Shown here: positions 34,911 through 42,675 of the stretch, one piece after another
Layout: every line of letters begins with the position of its first letter
How positions within the stretch are numbered: position 1 is the stretch's first letter
Origin: Paenibacillus xylanivorans
GTDB lineage: Bacteria; Bacillota; Bacilli; Paenibacillales; Paenibacillaceae
DNA: 60,042 nucleotides
Assembly: GCF_001280595.1 (NCBI RefSeq)
Contig: NZ_LITU01000081.1
Coordinates: 459,427 to 519,468, forward strand
Direction: 5' to 3'
Position numbers and translations under genes: made by a program
The notes under the pieces: model-generated
Seen by the model: the letters and a program-made list of their open reading frames with translations, nothing else
What the model was told of the DNA's origin: nothing
Database searches by the model: none

Positions 34911-36656
34911 CTACGTGGACAAATTAGACTCCACCTGCTGCCGTTCATACTGTTCACGGTACCAGCCGTTCATAGCAAGCAGTTCCTGATGGGTTCCTTC
35001 TTCCGTAATTTTCCCGTGCTCCAGTACGATGATCCGGTCAGCGTGTTCGATAGCGGACAGGCGGTGAGTCGAGATCAGCGTTGTTTTGTTAGAGCGTTTG
35101 TTGCGTATATTTTCAATGATTTTGGCTTCGGTTCGTGCATCAACGGCAGATAAGGCATCATCCAGAATCAAAATGTCCGGATCAGCGATAAAGGCACGCG
35201 CCAGCGATACCCGCTGTTTCTGTCCACCAGACAGCGCAATTCCTTTTTCACCAACGAGTGTGTCCAGACCATCGGATAACGTACCCAGATCCCCATCAAA
35301 GGCTGCGGTACGAATTGCTTCCATAATTACGCCATCATCTGCACCCGGCTTGCCGAATTGAATGTTCTGACGGACGGATTTGGAGAACAGCACCTGTTCC
35401 TGAGGAACGTATCCAATCCAACTGTGTAAGTCGTCTTTGGCGATATCCTGAATTGGATGACCGGAGATGCTTAACTTACCTGATCCGGCCGGGTATTCAT
35501 GAAGCAATTGTTTGAGCAGGGTGGACTTGCCGCTACCTGTACGTCCCACGATACCAAGTGTCTGCCCGCGTCGAAGCGAAAAGCTGACATGGCTGAGATT
35601 GTCGATGGTAGAACTAGGGTAACGGAAGGTGACGTCCTGCATCGCAATCTCTTCCGGATTCGTAATGTGAGCAGGCTGCTCAACATCTTTTACGGCAGGT
35701 TCTACAGATAGTGTCTCGTTAACACGATCGAGTGAGGCGCTACCACGCTGCATCAAGTTAATCAATTCGCCAATGGCGAACATTGGCCAGATCATCATCC
35801 CCAGGTACATATTGAACGATACGAGATCCCCCAGGGTAATTTCATTATGAAAAACAAGATAAATGCCGTAGGCAAGTGCTATCACATAACTGAGTCCGAC
35901 AAATAACCGGATGGTGGGTTCGAACAGCGCATCCATCTTGGCAACCGCCAGATTTTTGCGGTACACATCTTCGGTGACATCGGCGAATCTTTTCTCGTCC
36001 AGACGTTCCTGCACATATGCCCGCACGACTCGAATGCCGGCAATCGATTCAAGCACCTGATCGTTCATGTCCCCGAATGCATCCTGTGCCAGTGTGTATC
36101 GTTGATGCACAGCTTTACCATAGATCATCATGGCGATGGCGATAAAAGGCAGAGGCAAAATTGCAGCCAGGGTCAGTTTCCAGCTAACCAGAAAACCCAT
36201 GGCGAATAATACGGTCGCCAGAAAAGCAGTGGAGTCGGTTAGCGTCAGCATGCCGAAGCCTGCTGTGGTGGCAATGGAACGAAGATCATTCGTAGCACGT
36301 GCCATCAGATCGCCAGTTCTGTTTTTCTCAAAAAAAGGCGGGGTCATCCGCAATAAATGGTCCATAAAGCGTGACCGCAGCAAGCGTTCAACCAGATTGG
36401 CACCGCCAAACAGTTTGTGCATCCATATGTACGTTGTCAGATAGATAATGATGACCGATCCTAGAATAAGTAAAATGTAACGTGTGAGTGAGGCGCCGGT
36501 AATGGAACCGCGTACAATCTCGTCAATGGCATTGCCCAGAAGACGAGGTGGCAGCAGTTCAATGATGCCCACCATAATAAGCAAGGTGACACCAATGAGG
36601 TATCGTTTGCGTTCCAGCCGGAAGAACCAGGCCAGATTTTTAAGTACAGAGAACAA
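34911..36656 (-). CDS. bmrC: Heterodimeric multidrug ABC exporter, BmrC-like subunit
   Basis: A 581-residue half-transporter of the YheI/BmrC type. It has six membrane helices, Walker A GRTGSGKST, a canonical ALSGGQKQR signature and Walker B ILILDDALSAVDA, in which the catalytic Glu is replaced by Asp. That change and the LSAGQ of its partner are complementary, so one of the two ATP sites should be inactive, as in BmrCD. The start is a TTG at 36656 with AAGGAAGGGA upstream. Expression probably depends on the leader peptide and terminator upstream. Confidence 0.9.
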   Translation of the reverse strand: MFSVLKNLAWFFRLERKRYLIGVTLLIMVGIIELLPPRLLGNAIDEIVRGSITGASLTRYILLILGSVIIIYLTTYIWMHKLFGGANLVERLLRSRFMDHLLRMTPPFFEKNRTGDLMARATNDLRSIATTAGFGMLTLTDSTAFLATVLFAMGFLVSWKLTLAAILPLPFIAIAMMIYGKAVHQRYTLAQDAFGDMNDQVLESIAGIRVVRAYVQERLDEKRFADVTEDVYRKNLAVAKMDALFEPTIRLFVGLSYVIALAYGIYLVFHNEITLGDLVSFNMYLGMMIWPMFAIGELINLMQRGSASLDRVNETLSVEPAVKDVEQPAHITNPEEIAMQDVTFRYPSSTIDNLSHVSFSLRRGQTLGIVGRTGSGKSTLLKQLLHEYPAGSGKLSISGHPIQDIAKDDLHSWIGYVPQEQVLFSKSVRQNIQFGKPGADDGVIMEAIRTAAFDGDLGTLSDGLDTLVGEKGIALSGGQKQRVSLARAFIADPDILILDDALSAVDARTEAKIIENIRNKRSNKTTLISTHRLSAIEHADRIIVLEHGKITEEGTHQELLAMNGWYREQYERQQVESNLST

Positions 36657-36721
36657 GTGGTATCCCTTCCTTTCAAGTTCGTGAAATGTATGTTCCGTTC
36701 ATATTCAGCCATTTGAGCCCA

Positions 36722-36757
36722 CAAAAAAAGACATACCGCACGCAGGCGGTATGTCTT
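36722..36757 (-). terminator. Attenuator-type terminator upstream of bmrC
   Basis: On the minus strand AAGACATACCGC and GCGGTATGTCTT form a perfect 12-bp stem followed by T7. It lies between the leader ORF and bmrC, so RNA polymerase must read through it to express the exporter. Confidence 0.85.
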
Positions 36758-36870
36758 GGGTATCATTCATACGGCAGCATGGCTCCGAGAGCAGAGCCAC
36801 CACCGTAGATAAAGTTCAATTGTGAGAGTGCAAAACAGTAAACCTGATTCGAGGCTTCTGTGATGCGGTC

Positions 36871-36951
36871 TTATGAACGGAATAACGATTTCATGGGTGC
36901 TCCGGTATTTAGTTGTATGTTGAATTGATGTAGATCGTCATAGTTAAACAC
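36871..36951 (-). CDS. Leader peptide of bmrCD (26 codons)
   Basis: A GTG-started ORF with GAAAGGGTGATTACG in front encodes a 26-residue peptide beginning MFNYDDLHQFNIQLN and ending KSLFRS. It lies after a good promoter and before the attenuator-type terminator. In Bacillus, bmrB (yheJ) is a leader whose slow translation under ribosome-targeting antibiotics switches off the terminator before bmrCD. The same layout here makes that role likely, though the peptide itself I cannot match by memory. About 115 bases separate its stop from the terminator, with a further GGCTC/GAGCC hairpin in between. Confidence 0.68.
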   Translation of the reverse strand: MFNYDDLHQFNIQLNTGAPMKSLFRS

Positions 36952-37006
36952 CGTAATCACCCTTTCTTTTTTGGTAATAAATTGCATGTGGTTCTCGTAT
37001 GTTTGC

Positions 37007-37036
37007 ATCTTAACATCGGCTTTTACAATCTGTCAA
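37007..37036 (-). promoter_or_regulatory. Promoter of the bmrCD leader
   Basis: On the minus strand TTGACA (37036-37031), 18 bases and TAAGAT (37012-37007). It starts the leader transcript about 50 bases before the leader peptide. Confidence 0.65.
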
Positions 37037-37187
37037 ACGTTTTTAAAAAAACGAAGATGATGCGGAATGTGATGGAATAATGACAAGTGAATGAATTTTT
37101 TTTGCGTATTTAGGGTGGTTGAGGTTTGTAATCAGGCCATTGTAGCGATATGATGGAACATATATATAGAGAAGGAGCTGACACCAA

Positions 37188-37484
37188 ATGAGTACCATAC
37201 ATGTATCTGACCGCGCTGCTCGCTGGTATAAGGAAGAACTGAATTTGAACGAAGGAGACAGCATTCGATTCTTCGCCCGTTATAGCTCCGGCGGAGGTCT
37301 TCATCCCGGCTTTTCCCTCGGGATCGCCGTGGAGGAACCGAGACATCCTGCTGATCAAACGAAGGTATCGGGTATCCAATTTTTTATGGAAGATCATGAT
37401 TACTGGTATCTGAAGGGTCATCAACTTCATGTAGATGTTGTTGAAGAAGGGCAAGATATCGAATATCGCTACACTGAGATTTAA
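37188..37484 (+). CDS. HesB/YneR-type protein without cysteines
   Basis: A 98-residue protein of the HesB/IscA-like fold in its YneR/YqkB-type branch (VSDRAARWYKEELNL, then SIRFFARYSSGGGLHPGFSLGI). True A-type iron-sulfur carriers hold a cluster with three conserved cysteines. This protein has none, so cluster assembly is doubtful and the role is unknown. The ATG follows AGAAGGAGCTG. It precedes a Nudix gene by about 70 bases. Confidence 0.82.
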   Translation: MSTIHVSDRAARWYKEELNLNEGDSIRFFARYSSGGGLHPGFSLGIAVEEPRHPADQTKVSGIQFFMEDHDYWYLKGHQLHVDVVEEGQDIEYRYTEI

Positions 37485-37555
37485 CGTGATATCTCTGCGT
37501 ATATAGAATGGCTCATCACCGGACGCACCGATTTTCGAACAGGAGGAGATACGAA

Positions 37556-38005
37556 GTGAATCCGCCAGCCCGAGATTTGGCCCAGTATATCGCGAACCGC
37601 TCTCATATTGTTGTAAAAGCGGCGGTTCGGGCCGAGAATGAACAAGGGGAATTATTGCTGATCCAGCATGCTGAACACGGACATTGGCGTATTCCTGCGG
37701 GACAGATGCGCCCGGGAGAAGCTATTGAGGACACCGCGCACAGGGAACTGTGGGAAGAGACGGGGTGGACCACGGACCATATGACACTTGAAGGTCTGCA
37801 CTCCGGTCCGAATCTGAGACATTTGCATGCCAGTGGGGATGAAGAATATTTTGTCATTGCCATGTTCAGGGCACACATTGTTCAGGATTCGCTCGTAGAA
37901 TCACGAGTGAATAGCGAAGCAGGACTGAAGTTTTTTGATCTCAAATCATTGCCCAGGCTGAATGATCTTAGCCGCTTATTGCTGAGGTACTCCGAGATAG
38001 AATAA
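37556..38005 (+). CDS. Nudix hydrolase
   Basis: A 149-residue Nudix enzyme with a complete box G(x5)E(x7)REUxEExGU: GQMRPGEAI through RELWEETGWT at about residues 50-73. It follows an N-terminal VVKAAVRAENEQGELLLIQ strand region. The substrate is unknown; the size and TGW ending resemble small MutT/YjhB-type pyrophosphohydrolases. A longer frame from ATG 37508 exists, but AGGAGGAGATACGAA directly precedes the GTG at 37556, which I take as the start. Confidence 0.88.
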   Translation: MNPPARDLAQYIANRSHIVVKAAVRAENEQGELLLIQHAEHGHWRIPAGQMRPGEAIEDTAHRELWEETGWTTDHMTLEGLHSGPNLRHLHASGDEEYFVIAMFRAHIVQDSLVESRVNSEAGLKFFDLKSLPRLNDLSRLLLRYSEIE

Positions 38006-38008
38006 ATA

Positions 38009-38056
38009 CAACAAAGAAAGAAGCCTTTCCTGCCGGGAAGGCTTCTTTCTTTGTTG
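38009..38056. terminator. Long symmetrical bidirectional terminator
   Basis: CAACAAAGAAAGAAGCCTT and its exact complement AAGGCTTCTTTCTTTGTTG enclose a TCC-TGCC-GGG centre. It ends the Nudix gene on the plus strand and the converging gene on the minus strand. Confidence 0.8.
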
Positions 38057-38130
38057 TGGAAATCAGCAATCTATGGACCAATATCCATGAGTACGATGAC
38101 CCTTCTCGTGAATCAGGGTTCCTGTCATAC

Positions 38131-38646
38131 CTAGACTTGATCAAGTGGTTCTTCATCATCCATTGCAAAATCAAAATCGTCAATATCGAATACCTGTACA
38201 GGGGAAGACGATTCAATAATACGTGCAATCAATTCGACCTGATCGGTAAGTATGGGGGTATCCAGACGCTGTGAAGTGAGAAGTAGTTCGGTCTCAATTG
38301 GATCAAAATATTCACCATATTGTGCGGTATCAACCGCATTAATGATAGCGATGGACACCTGATCACCAAACAGAATGGATGGACTTTTGGCCCAGGGAAC
38401 AGCCAAGGCACGCTCTATTTTTTTCTTATTCAATGGTTCTTCAAAATAAGAAATGATTTCGTTAATTTTCGATTTTACATGTTGGTCATCTGCCGGATTA
38501 TCCATCAAAGGGTCAGGGCTGGTCTGAAATTCATATAACTCAAGGATGGTGGTATAAGGAACAATATATTCAACAGGCGCCGGCGGCGCGAGCAATTGAC
38601 CGTAAATTGCCACCATCACGGCTTCTGTAACAAACTGACGTGACAT
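38131..38646 (-). CDS. Conserved acidic protein, function unknown
   Basis: A 171-residue soluble protein starting MSRQFVTEAVMVAIYGQLL and ending with a very acidic tail (VFDIDDFDFAMDDEE). It looks like a protein conserved in Paenibacillus; I recall no assigned chemistry and do not trust any enzyme name for it. The frame opens at 38721. The ATG at 38646 has AGGAGG upstream (spacing slightly long) and begins the ordered region. Secondary structure looks alpha/beta, with no membrane segment and no metal or nucleotide motif. Confidence 0.75.
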   Translation of the reverse strand: MSRQFVTEAVMVAIYGQLLAPPAPVEYIVPYTTILELYEFQTSPDPLMDNPADDQHVKSKINEIISYFEEPLNKKKIERALAVPWAKSPSILFGDQVSIAIINAVDTAQYGEYFDPIETELLLTSQRLDTPILTDQVELIARIIESSSPVQVFDIDDFDFAMDDEEPLDQV

Positions 38647-38831
38647 GGGTTCCTGAATCCTCCTGCGGCCATTAATAGTTGCGAGGTGAATCAATTTTAT
38701 TCTGAATGAAGGATCATCCAATTGATTTCTCTGCTATGGACTTGGGTGCTTGAATTGCATGAATAGAAGTATATCATACAACGGTGGGAAAAACAGCCAG
38801 TCGGCAGAAGGATGTCAAGTCCCAACTTTGA

Positions 38832-39284
38832 TCATGATTTCCCCAACAGTAAGGATAAAATTCCTGCTGCAATCAGGGGGCCGACCGGCACACCCTTGAA
38901 CAAGGCAACTCCAAGCACAGTACCTATAAGCAGTCCGGCAACGACAGTAGGCTGTGTACTCATTAGCGTAGCTCCTCGTCCTCCCAGATGGGCCACGAGT
39001 AATCCGACACCAATGGCGAGCAATGATTTCCAGTGCAGAAAAGACTCTCCAATCGTCTGCAAACTAATCTTGCCGCTGGCGAGTGGTGCCATAACACCAA
39101 TAGTCAGGATGATGATACCGATCGTGAGACCATACTTTTCCAGCCAAGGAAAAGCCTGATTCAGGTTCAGTACCCGTAGCAACAACAGAAATACCATGGC
39201 TACGGTTACGGGTGTATTACTGCTGATAATACCTAGCGCGGCAAACACGAGCAACAGCAGTGAGGTCATATCCATCGATTTCAT
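38832..39284 (-). CDS. DUF441 membrane protein (YtwI-like)
   Basis: A 150-residue hydrophobic protein with four to five helices, matching DUF441/YtwI in length. It includes ASGKISLQTIGESF and the C-terminal GVPVGPLIAAGILSLLLG. Its ATG overlaps the stop of the ypdA-type gene by four bases, showing tight coupling. Function of the family is unknown. Confidence 0.88.
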   Translation of the reverse strand: MKSMDMTSLLLLVFAALGIISSNTPVTVAMVFLLLLRVLNLNQAFPWLEKYGLTIGIIILTIGVMAPLASGKISLQTIGESFLHWKSLLAIGVGLLVAHLGGRGATLMSTQPTVVAGLLIGTVLGVALFKGVPVGPLIAAGILSLLLGKS

Positions 39285-40279
39285 TCCCTTTCGGTCTGCC
39301 CGCGATGACGACCTACGATATGTTCTGCAATATATCTTCCATGCCAGCGCCCTGATTCAATAAATACTTCATTGGCGTTGCGCCCGGATGCGATTACTCC
39401 GCCAACGTATATGCCTGGAATGCTGCTCTCCATTGTCTGCGGATCATATACCGGTTTATCCATATCCTCGGACATCTCAACACCCACGGAAGAAAGCAGC
39501 TTGCGGTCAGGACGGAAACCGGTTAAGGCGAGCACAAAGTCATTGTCCAGTTCACTTGTTGATCCATCAGAATGCAGCAGACGAATCGAATCATCCAAAA
39601 TTTCATTTACACGTGAGCCAAGATGAAGTGAGATTTTGCCTTTCTGTACCATGCTTTCGAACAATGGACGAACCCACGGTTTAATGTGTTCCGAAACACC
39701 GCTCCCACGATAAACCATGTCAATATGTGCGCCGACACGAACCAGCTCCATGGCAGCATCGACAGCTGAATTACTGCCTCCAATGATGGCGACACGTGTA
39801 CGTGTATAAGGATGAGCTTCGCGGAAATAATGCGTAACTTTATCCTTGTCTTCTCCAGGGATGCCAAGATAGTTAGGGTGGTCAAAATAACCTGTAGCAA
39901 CAACGACATTTCGTCCTTCATGAACGACTGCCTGCCCACGCCGATTGACCGTATGTACCTCGAACGTGCCATCGTTCTTGTGTTTGATCTCTTGGGCTTC
40001 CTCATAGTTATGAACACGCAGGCCGAAATGTTCGACTACCTTGCGATAATAGGCGAGTGCCTCGTAACGAAAAGGTTTGTCGTTCGGTGTGCTGAACGGA
40101 ACATTCCCAATCTCAAGCAATTCCGCTGTACTGAAAAACTGCATATGGGTTGGATACAGATAAATAGATTGGACGATATTGTACTTCTCAACAATTACAG
40201 CGGACAGTCCCAGCCGTTCGCATTCAATGGCAGCAGACAGACCGCATGGGCCTCCGCCGATAATAATGACATCTTCCAT
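39281..40279 (-). CDS. ypdA: YpdA/Bdr bacillithiol disulfide reductase type flavoprotein
   Basis: A 332-residue FAD/NADPH oxidoreductase. It has the FAD-binding GGGPCGLSAAIECER at the start and the NADPH-binding GGSNSAVDAAMELVR near residue 165. The family YLYPTHMQFFSTAELLEIG segment and a C-terminal PGIYVGGVIASGRNANEVFIE are present. YpdA reduces bacillithiol disulfide in Bacillales and uses the cysteine of GGGPCG. The ATG at 40279 follows AAGGAGGATT; the frame upstream to 40306 is not needed. It is coupled to a DUF441 gene. Confidence 0.9.
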   Translation of the reverse strand: MEDVIIIGGGPCGLSAAIECERLGLSAVIVEKYNIVQSIYLYPTHMQFFSTAELLEIGNVPFSTPNDKPFRYEALAYYRKVVEHFGLRVHNYEEAQEIKHKNDGTFEVHTVNRRGQAVVHEGRNVVVATGYFDHPNYLGIPGEDKDKVTHYFREAHPYTRTRVAIIGGSNSAVDAAMELVRVGAHIDMVYRGSGVSEHIKPWVRPLFESMVQKGKISLHLGSRVNEILDDSIRLLHSDGSTSELDNDFVLALTGFRPDRKLLSSVGVEMSEDMDKPVYDPQTMESSIPGIYVGGVIASGRNANEVFIESGRWHGRYIAEHIVGRHRGQTERE

Positions 40280-40386
40280 GTTCTTAATCCTCCTTATTTC
40301 AAGCATTATAATCCTACCGTAAATACGGGCTCAATGCCAGTTCTAGAAGGATTCTGACGTAAAGAAATGATCCTGATCCTGGGGAA

Positions 40387-40435
40387 TTGACTTGGAAGAG
40401 GAAAAAGAATAATATCAAATTAGATAATTATCTAA
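40387..40435 (+). promoter_or_regulatory. Promoter and palindromic operator of the ArsR-type gene
   Basis: TTGACT (40387-40392), 17 bases and TAATAT (40410-40415) form the promoter. TTAGATAATTATCTAA (40420-40435) is a perfect 16-base palindrome over the start site, the usual place for an ArsR-family autoregulator. Confidence 0.75.
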
Positions 40436-40454
40436 ATGAAAGTGAGTGAACATA

Positions 40455-41048
40455 ATGCAACTGGAGAAGATCGTGGCTTACCATAAAGCTCTGGCTGATC
40501 CGACCCGGCTTCGGATGCTGCTGCTGCTGTCCCAGAGAGAACTTCATGGTCAAGCGCTTGCTGAGAAGCTTAACCTGTCACAGCCAACCGTTACACATCA
40601 TGCATCCAAGCTAAGAGAAGCGGCGCTAATCAAGGAAAGAAGAGAGAAAAATACGGTGTTTTTCTCACTCAATCCCTATTTTATCCGTGAGCACGCACAG
40701 GCTTCAGTTGATTTTATTTTTAGACAAGAGGAGGTTGCCGATATGAGTGATGTGAATGAGACGCTGAAGGCATCCGTGATGCGGAATTTTTTCTCGAAGG
40801 ATGGACGATTGCGTCAGATCCCGGCTCAATATAAGAAAAAGCTGATTGTGCTGGGTCATTTGGTGGAGCAGCTTGAATTCGGACGGAAGTATACAGAGAA
40901 AGAGATCAATGCATTCATTCAAAACTATCATGAGGATTTTGCCACCATTCGTCGGGAGTTTATCATGCACCAGTTCATGTACCGTGAAGATGGGATCTAT
41001 GAGCTAAATCCGAAGGAGATGTGGACACGGTGGGATCAAGTGAATTAA
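40455..41048 (+). CDS. ArsR-type regulator with DUF2087 domain
   Basis: A 197-residue protein. Residues 1-90 form a winged helix of the ArsR type (HKALADPTRLRMLLLLSQ, LNLSQPTVTHHASKLREA). Residues about 110-195 form a DUF2087 domain (GRLRQIPAQYKKKLIVLGHLV, EFIMHQFMYREDGIYELNP). No metal-binding cysteine cluster is visible, so it probably senses something other than metal. The in-frame GTG at 40446 is possible, but ATG 40455 is preferred. The palindrome upstream suggests autoregulation; ypdA is divergent and may share control. Confidence 0.88.
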   Translation: MQLEKIVAYHKALADPTRLRMLLLLSQRELHGQALAEKLNLSQPTVTHHASKLREAALIKERREKNTVFFSLNPYFIREHAQASVDFIFRQEEVADMSDVNETLKASVMRNFFSKDGRLRQIPAQYKKKLIVLGHLVEQLEFGRKYTEKEINAFIQNYHEDFATIRREFIMHQFMYREDGIYELNPKEMWTRWDQVN

Positions 41049-41065
41049 GTGAAAAATAATTAGAC

Positions 41066-41095
41066 TTGACAAAAGCGGTTGAAGCTGTGTAACAT
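41066..41095 (+). promoter_or_regulatory. Promoter of a short structured transcript
   Basis: TTGACA (41066-41071), 18 bases and TAACAT (41090-41095), about 30 bases before a 23-codon ORF. Confidence 0.6.
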
Positions 41096-41127
41096 GATGG
41101 ATAATTCTACAAGGGAGGCGATGTTAA

Positions 41128-41199
41128 ATGACAAATCTAATGGCAGTATACGTTAATTTGAATATGAACAGCGTCTCCGGAACGGATCAATGCATGTAA
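41128..41199 (+). CDS. Short leader-like ORF (23 codons)
   Basis: ATG at 41128 has AAGGGAGGCG upstream and encodes a 23-residue peptide beginning MTNLMAVYVNLNMN and ending TDQCM. Its stop codon touches the left arm of a hairpin (ATTTTACG at 41201-41208, pairing with CGTAAAAT). Inside that is a TATTG-TTCG-CAATA stem with a UUCG loop, and a strong terminator lies 70 bases later. This promoter, peptide, hairpin and terminator order is typical of attenuation leaders. The regulated gene could be rsgA, 330 bases downstream, or a lost gene. The peptide could also be a genuine small protein. Confidence 0.55.
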   Translation: MTNLMAVYVNLNMNSVSGTDQCM

Positions 41200-41270
41200 T
41201 TTTACGGTAGAAGGGCAGTATTGTTCGCAATATTGTCCATGTACGTAAAATACAATAACATGCACAGATG

Positions 41271-41300
41271 AAGCCACGGGTGACGTACCCGTGGCTTTTT
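41271..41300 (+). terminator. Strong intrinsic terminator before rsgA
   Basis: AAGCCACGGGT, GACGT loop, ACCCGTGGCTTTTT: a perfect 11-bp stem with a T run. Confidence 0.85.
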
Positions 41301-41527
41301 GTATGCCGAAAATGGGTTGTTTCTGGATAACGAGTATTGGATTGTCGTAATGATGTATCCGATATGAATGCCATACAAACAACCGTCTATTCGGCTAACT
41401 TCTTGTTGCCGCGGGTGCAGTGCTGCTCGTGGCTTATTTGGTTTTGATGCCGGACCGGAGCGTTCATTGTTGATTGTTGTCAATGTCATGAAGGATAACA
41501 CACCATTTATCGGGAGGAATTTTTATT
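41301..41527 (+). other. Possible gene remnant before rsgA
   Basis: No intact gene. Bases of about 41398-41475 read, in one frame, LLVAAGAVLLVAYLVLMPDRS then a stop. This resembles a transmembrane helix but lacks a start and has a stop directly upstream. It may be the remnant of a membrane-protein gene that the leader at 41066-41300 once controlled; it may also be chance. Confidence 0.35.
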
Positions 41528-42619
41528 TTGAATAACACAATGGAGAAATACGGCTGGTCTGCAAAGTGGCAGGAGCTGTGGCAGCAGACGGGTACGGAAG
41601 AACAATTAAGAAAACCGGCAAGAATTATTGCGGATCACGGGCAATTGCTTCGCCTGATTACGGCTGAGGGAGAATGCTGGGGACGGGTATCCGGGCGGAT
41701 GCGTCATGATAATGTGGAGTCAGGCATTGTACCGGCCGTTGGGGACTGGGTCGCTGTTACAGGGCAAGCTGGAGAAGAAGCCATCATTCACAGCATTGTG
41801 CCACGTCAGAGCAGGGTATCCAGACAAGCCGCTGGTCCAGTGACCAAAGAGCAATTGATTGCGGCGAATGTGGATACATTGCTAATTGTTGCCGCTCTTA
41901 ATCATGATTTTAATCTGAGACGGCTCGAAAGGTACATTATGATGGCCTGGAATGGTGGCGTCAGACCGGTCATCATTCTAAGCAAAAGCGATCTGTGTGA
42001 GAATGTGGAAGAACAAATTTCGCTGGTGGAGGACATTGCTCCAGGGATTGAAGTGTTGGCACTGTCAGCTGTTCAGGATCAGGGTAAATCTTTACTTGAA
42101 AAATTTCTGTCTCCAGGCACAACGGTTGCCTTGACAGGTTCTTCTGGTAGTGGCAAGTCTACTCTCGTCAATTGGATGATGGGCGAGAGTGTACAGCTCA
42201 CGCAGGCTGTTCGTGAGGACGATAGTCGTGGCCGACATACAACCACTCATCGGGAAATGTTTGTACTGCCGCAGGGAGCGGTATTGATTGACACGCCAGG
42301 AATGCGTGAACTTAATCTGTGGGATGAAGGTCAGGATGGTTTGTCACACGCCTTTGGTGAAATTGAGCAGCTCGGTACGGAATGCAGGTTCCAGGATTGC
42401 ACACATACCCGGGAAGCCGGTTGCGCTGTGAAGGAGGCCATTCAGGAAGGTTCATTGGATGAAAAAAGGCTGGGTAACTACTTGAAAATGCAGAAGGAAC
42501 TGAAGTTTCAGCAACGCAAAGAAGAGATAGCATCCAAACGACGGACCGCTTCAAGCAAACCTGTCAGTTCCCGCAAACCGAAACATGTCCGTAGTACAAA
42601 AGACTGGGAAGAGGCCTGA
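41528..42619 (+). CDS. rsgA: Ribosome small-subunit-dependent GTPase A (RsgA family)
   Basis: A 363-residue circularly permuted GTPase that helps finish 30S subunit assembly. An N-terminal OB-fold (GRVSGRMRHD, VPAVGDWVAV) is followed by the permuted G motifs: SKSD (G4), GSSGSGKST near residue 205 (G1) and DTPGMREL (G3). A C-terminal zinc site follows (CRFQDCTHTREAGC). It starts at a TTG with GGGAGG upstream. The usual rsgA lies in the prpC-prkC cluster, so this lone gene is likely a second copy. Its length and basic C-terminal tail exceed the common form. Confidence 0.92.
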   Translation: MNNTMEKYGWSAKWQELWQQTGTEEQLRKPARIIADHGQLLRLITAEGECWGRVSGRMRHDNVESGIVPAVGDWVAVTGQAGEEAIIHSIVPRQSRVSRQAAGPVTKEQLIAANVDTLLIVAALNHDFNLRRLERYIMMAWNGGVRPVIILSKSDLCENVEEQISLVEDIAPGIEVLALSAVQDQGKSLLEKFLSPGTTVALTGSSGSGKSTLVNWMMGESVQLTQAVREDDSRGRHTTTHREMFVLPQGAVLIDTPGMRELNLWDEGQDGLSHAFGEIEQLGTECRFQDCTHTREAGCAVKEAIQEGSLDEKRLGNYLKMQKELKFQQRKEEIASKRRTASSKPVSSRKPKHVRSTKDWEEA

Positions 42620-42630
42620 GGCCAGGTGGG

Positions 42631-42670
42631 CATCCCTCTGTATCCTGCATAGGATAGTTCAGGAGGGATG
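42631..42670 (+). promoter_or_regulatory. Hairpin covering the L,D-transpeptidase ribosome site
   Basis: CATCCCTC (42631-42638) pairs with GAGGGATG (42663-42670), helped by an inner TATCC/GGATA stem. The right arm contains the GGAGGG ribosome site, so the structure could limit translation. Confidence 0.45.
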
Positions 42671-42675
42671 TCATC

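Noticed and set aside
36722..36757. The hairpin before bmrC as the terminator of an upstream gene
   Set aside because: No longer gene precedes it on the minus strand within the same transcript; only the 26-codon leader does, so an attenuator is the better reading.
41137..41501. Several minus-strand ORFs opposite the leader and terminator before rsgA
   Set aside because: They read across the terminator stem and lack ribosome sites. The plus-strand promoter, short ORF and hairpins explain the region better.
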